A stretch of DNA of 64,000 nt from Longitalea arenae (GTDB taxonomy: Bacteria > Bacteroidota > Bacteroidia > Chitinophagales > Chitinophagaceae): NCBI RefSeq assembly GCF_016924755.1, contig NZ_JAFFJX010000005.1:310001-374000 (forward strand), in the 5' to 3' direction. The translations under genes and the position numbers were made by a program. Under the pieces are notes generated by a model. It saw only the letters and a list, made by a program, of their open reading frames with translations. It was not told the origin of the DNA and did not search any database. Positions 61,399 through 64,000 of this stretch are shown here, one piece after another; the stretch's first letter is position 1, and each line of letters opens with the position of its first letter.

Positions 61399-64000
61399 AT
61401 GAGTAAATGCCCTCGTTGCCTGGCAGCTTTATCCTTGCTCTTGTTATTTACGATTGCTGCCAATGCTCAAACCACTACTATTTCGGGTACTGTCCGGAAT
61501 AGTACAAACAAAGAATCCGTTCCCTTCGTTACCGTAAACATTAAAGGAACCAGTGCTGGTACCTTTACCGATGAAAGAGGAAATTTCAAGCTAACCACTT
61601 CCCATGCACTTCCCATCACCCTTGTATTTTCGTCTGTAGGTTTTACTTCGAAGGAAGTGCCGGTATCCAATGCCGGAAATATCGATGTAGACCTTGAACC
61701 TGGCTCCAGTTTAGGCACTGAAGTGGTCATTTCGGCCAGCCGCGTTCCTGAACGCATTCTTGAATCACCCGTGTCTATTGAACGCATGAATGTGGGCGCC
61801 ATTCGCGCTGCCGCTGCACCGAATTATTACGACCAGGTAGCCAATCTGAAAGGGGTTGATCTTACTACTTCCAGTCTTACTTTCCGTACGATCAGCACCC
61901 GTGGTTTTAATGGCAGTGGCAATCTGCGTTTCAATCAGCTGGTAGATGGCATGGATAACCAGGCGCCCGGTTTGAATTTCAGCGTGGGCAATATCATTGG
62001 GCTTACCGAGCTGGATGTTGATAACGTAGAACTGTTACAGGGCGCCTCTTCGGCACTCTATGGTTCTGGCGGTATGAATGGTACGCTGCTGATGACGAGT
62101 AAAAGTCCATGGAAGAACCAGGGACTAAGCTTCCAGGTAAAACATGGGTATATGCATTTTGACGATCCTGCGCTGGACAATGCTACTCCGTATTACGACT
62201 GGTCATTGCGTTATGCCAAAAAGATCGGCGAGCGCTTTGCTTTTCGCATCTCCGGCCAGTTCATCAAAGCCGATGACTGGCAGGCAACCGATTACCGGAA
62301 CCTGCAAAGAAATAATGTGTTCAGCTCATTGAAAGAGGGTGACCGCACTTCAGATCCTAATTACGACGGCGTGAATGTGTTTGGCGATGAGGCCAGCGCA
62401 AGTATGAATGCTTTTGCCCAGGTCGTTCGGGCCCAGGTGGCTGCCAATCCCTCTGCCGGACCAGCCCTGGCCGGCTTGGATGCCATGATCGCAGGCGGTA
62501 TGACGCCGCAGCAGATCGCAGCTACCTGGCAGGGAAATCCCCTGTTAGCGCCATTAGCGCAATATCTGCCATTCCTGATCCCTACGAGCGGCGCTCCCAA
62601 CAACCCTTACCGCGGTACTTTTGGTACGCAGAACGTAAGTCGCACAGGTTATAATGAAAACACGCTGGTTGATTATGATACCTATAACGTAAAGGTATCC
62701 GGCGCCCTCCACTATAAGATAACAGAGAACATAGAAGCCATTCTGATGGGTAACTGGGGAACCGGTACTACGGTATATACGGGGGCCGACCGTTACAGCA
62801 TCAAGAACCTGAAAATGGGACAATACAAGCTGGAGGTGAAAGGCAAGAACTGGTTCTTAAGAGGTTATACCATCCAGGAGAACTCAGGCGATGCATACAC
62901 AGCAACCACAGCTGCCGTCGCCATTAACCGCACCTGGAAATCAGATCAAAACTGGTTTTCACAATATTCCGGAACCTATGGAGCAGCCCGTTTGGGCATT
63001 TTACCAGGAACAGGTGGTGCTGTATTGCCCGATGCTACGGCACACACCACAGCAAGAACTGTAGCTGATGCCGGACGTTTTGCACCCGGCACTCCTGAAT
63101 TCAAAGCAGCATTTGATAGTGTGGTAAATGTATCTATCAGCAAGGGCGGCGCTAAATTCGAAGATGCTTCCGATATGTATCATTTCGAAGGACAGTATAA
63201 TTTTTCGGACCATATAAAGTTCGCTGAAATACTGGTAGGCGCCAGTTTCCGCCGTTATGTATTGAATTCGGCCGGAACCATTTTTGCCGATACCACCGGC
63301 TCAATAGGCATCAATGAAGTAGGCGGTTATGCGCAGGTATCAAAATGGGTTATTGACGATCGCCTGAAGTTGACCGTATCGGGCCGTTATGATAAAAATG
63401 AGAACTTCAACGGCCGCTTTACTCCACGCGCTACAGCCCTCATTAAAGTGGCAAAAGACAACAGCTTCCGGTTGTCGTATCAGCAGGCTTATCGTTTTCC
63501 TTCGACGCAAGACCAATGGATCAACCTGCGTACGCCAGCCAGTGTACTGATCGGCGGTTTGCCAGACTTTTATAACTATTACAATTTTGGAAACAGTCCC
63601 GCATACACGGCAGAAAGTATCACCAGATACAGAATGACTGGCAATCAGAACGACCTGGTTATAGCTGAATTTGGCACCCTGAAGCCTGAGATCGCTAACT
63701 CTTACGAGATCGGTTACCGGGGTTTGCTTACCTCAAGCCTACTGGTAGATGCTTATGGATATTACAGCCGTTACCAGGACTTTTTAGGCCGTAAGGCAGT
63801 AGGAAGATCAACAGGCGGCAGCACGAATAAACAAATGTTGTTAAGTCCGTTCACGACCGATAACTACTCGTTTATCTTCAACTCAGAAAATGTGGTGAAA
63901 GCCATTGGCTGGGGGGTAAGCGTGAACTATAACTTTAAAAAAGGCTACCAGTTTGGGCTAAACGTTTCCGGCGATCAGTTGCAGGATGTAGATTCAGGGC
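61399..64000 (+). CDS. TonB-dependent receptor with carboxypeptidase-regulatory-like domain (partial, runs off right edge)
   Basis: From the ATG at 61399 the frame is open for 867 codons to the window end. It starts with a signal peptide (about 1-24, LLLLFTIAANAQ), a CarboxypepD_reg-like domain (ISGTVRNSTNKESVPFVTVNIKGT, about 28-100), a TonB-box-like EVVISASRVPE, and a plug with ISTRGFNGSGNLRFNQLVDGMD and VELLQGASSALYGSGGMNG. Long extracellular loops and barrel strands follow (RLSYQQAYRFPSTQD, LKPEIANSYEIGY). It is of the classical receptor type rather than SusC. The ligand is not evident and no SusD is in view. Confidence 0.93.
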   Translation, partial: MSKCPRCLAALSLLLLFTIAANAQTTTISGTVRNSTNKESVPFVTVNIKGTSAGTFTDERGNFKLTTSHALPITLVFSSVGFTSKEVPVSNAGNIDVDLEPGSSLGTEVVISASRVPERILESPVSIERMNVGAIRAAAAPNYYDQVANLKGVDLTTSSLTFRTISTRGFNGSGNLRFNQLVDGMDNQAPGLNFSVGNIIGLTELDVDNVELLQGASSALYGSGGMNGTLLMTSKSPWKNQGLSFQVKHGYMHFDDPALDNATPYYDWSLRYAKKIGERFAFRISGQFIKADDWQATDYRNLQRNNVFSSLKEGDRTSDPNYDGVNVFGDEASASMNAFAQVVRAQVAANPSAGPALAGLDAMIAGGMTPQQIAATWQGNPLLAPLAQYLPFLIPTSGAPNNPYRGTFGTQNVSRTGYNENTLVDYDTYNVKVSGALHYKITENIEAILMGNWGTGTTVYTGADRYSIKNLKMGQYKLEVKGKNWFLRGYTIQENSGDAYTATTAAVAINRTWKSDQNWFSQYSGTYGAARLGILPGTGGAVLPDATAHTTARTVADAGRFAPGTPEFKAAFDSVVNVSISKGGAKFEDASDMYHFEGQYNFSDHIKFAEILVGASFRRYVLNSAGTIFADTTGSIGINEVGGYAQVSKWVIDDRLKLTVSGRYDKNENFNGRFTPRATALIKVAKDNSFRLSYQQAYRFPSTQDQWINLRTPASVLIGGLPDFYNYYNFGNSPAYTAESITRYRMTGNQNDLVIAEFGTLKPEIANSYEIGYRGLLTSSLLVDAYGYYSRYQDFLGRKAVGRSTGGSTNKQMLLSPFTTDNYSFIFNSENVVKAIGWGVSVNYNFKKGYQFGLNVSGDQLQDVDSG

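Noticed and set aside
1-64000. Insertion sequences, prophage or integrative element
   Set aside because: No transposase, integrase, recombinase or phage structural gene could be recognised in any frame.

Overview
The window reads as chromosome of a Bacteroidota bacterium, most likely family Chitinophagaceae (Chitinophaga/Niastella-like). The reasons are SusC/SusD pairs, a one-protein hybrid two-component sensor, DUF4294, DUF5686 and GSCFA proteins, an OmpA porin with thrombospondin type 3 repeats, promoter -7 elements of the form TAnnTTTG, and almost no Shine-Dalgarno sequences. I found no rRNA, tRNA, CRISPR array, insertion sequence or phage gene. Assignments come from reading the sequence and recalling protein families; no database was searched.

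Region 1 (1-17762) is a polysaccharide utilization locus. A hybrid sensor/AraC regulator (578-4666) precedes an apparent operon of two SusC/SusD pairs, a surface lipoprotein and one secreted enzyme that fuses a GH43-type propeller to a GH16 domain, closed by a hairpin at 17729-17762. Three GCTTTAT boxes upstream of the first susC are candidate regulator sites. The enzyme pairing suggests a beta-1,3-linked galactan or glucan as substrate. A TPR-type protein diverges at the left edge.

Region 2 (17900-19700) is the least explained part: two tandem paralogous small proteins that look like degenerate helix-turn-helix factors, the first with a palindrome across its start codon, then about 1.1 kb without genes that holds direct repeats and an 11-bp-period array.

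Region 3 (19700-33330) holds an ArsR regulator with an MFS exporter, a TylF-like methyltransferase, an aldo/keto reductase, pcm, a DUF2520 protein, a DinB-like protein, a subtilisin-like protease, an OmpA porin, an ALDH7-type dehydrogenase, a membrane protein and an arginase-family hydrolase.

Region 4 (33670-51280) is mostly housekeeping: ccmE-ccmF, an LPS-heptose nucleotidyltransferase with a flippase-like protein, panD, panC, a short starch-synthase-like protein, metK, a NUDIX hydrolase, rlmB, HMG-CoA lyase, a GSCFA protein, a GH109 enzyme, a SMUG2-like glycosylase, miaE, bioF and a cupin lipoprotein.

Region 5 (51590-64000) has a possible small membrane protein, a penicillin-acylase-family hydrolase, a DUF5686 outer-membrane protein, trhO, a lactonase-like propeller, a KGG-type small protein, purC and a truncated TonB-dependent receptor.

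The most striking non-genic signal is a set of intergenic arrays built from 7-bp words (AACYGGY, SAATRGK, TTTATGG) or 8-bp words (KTGMTRAT), in both orientations and sometimes as inverted pairs around a shared core. They lie mainly just 3' of stop codons, and some supply the stop codon itself.
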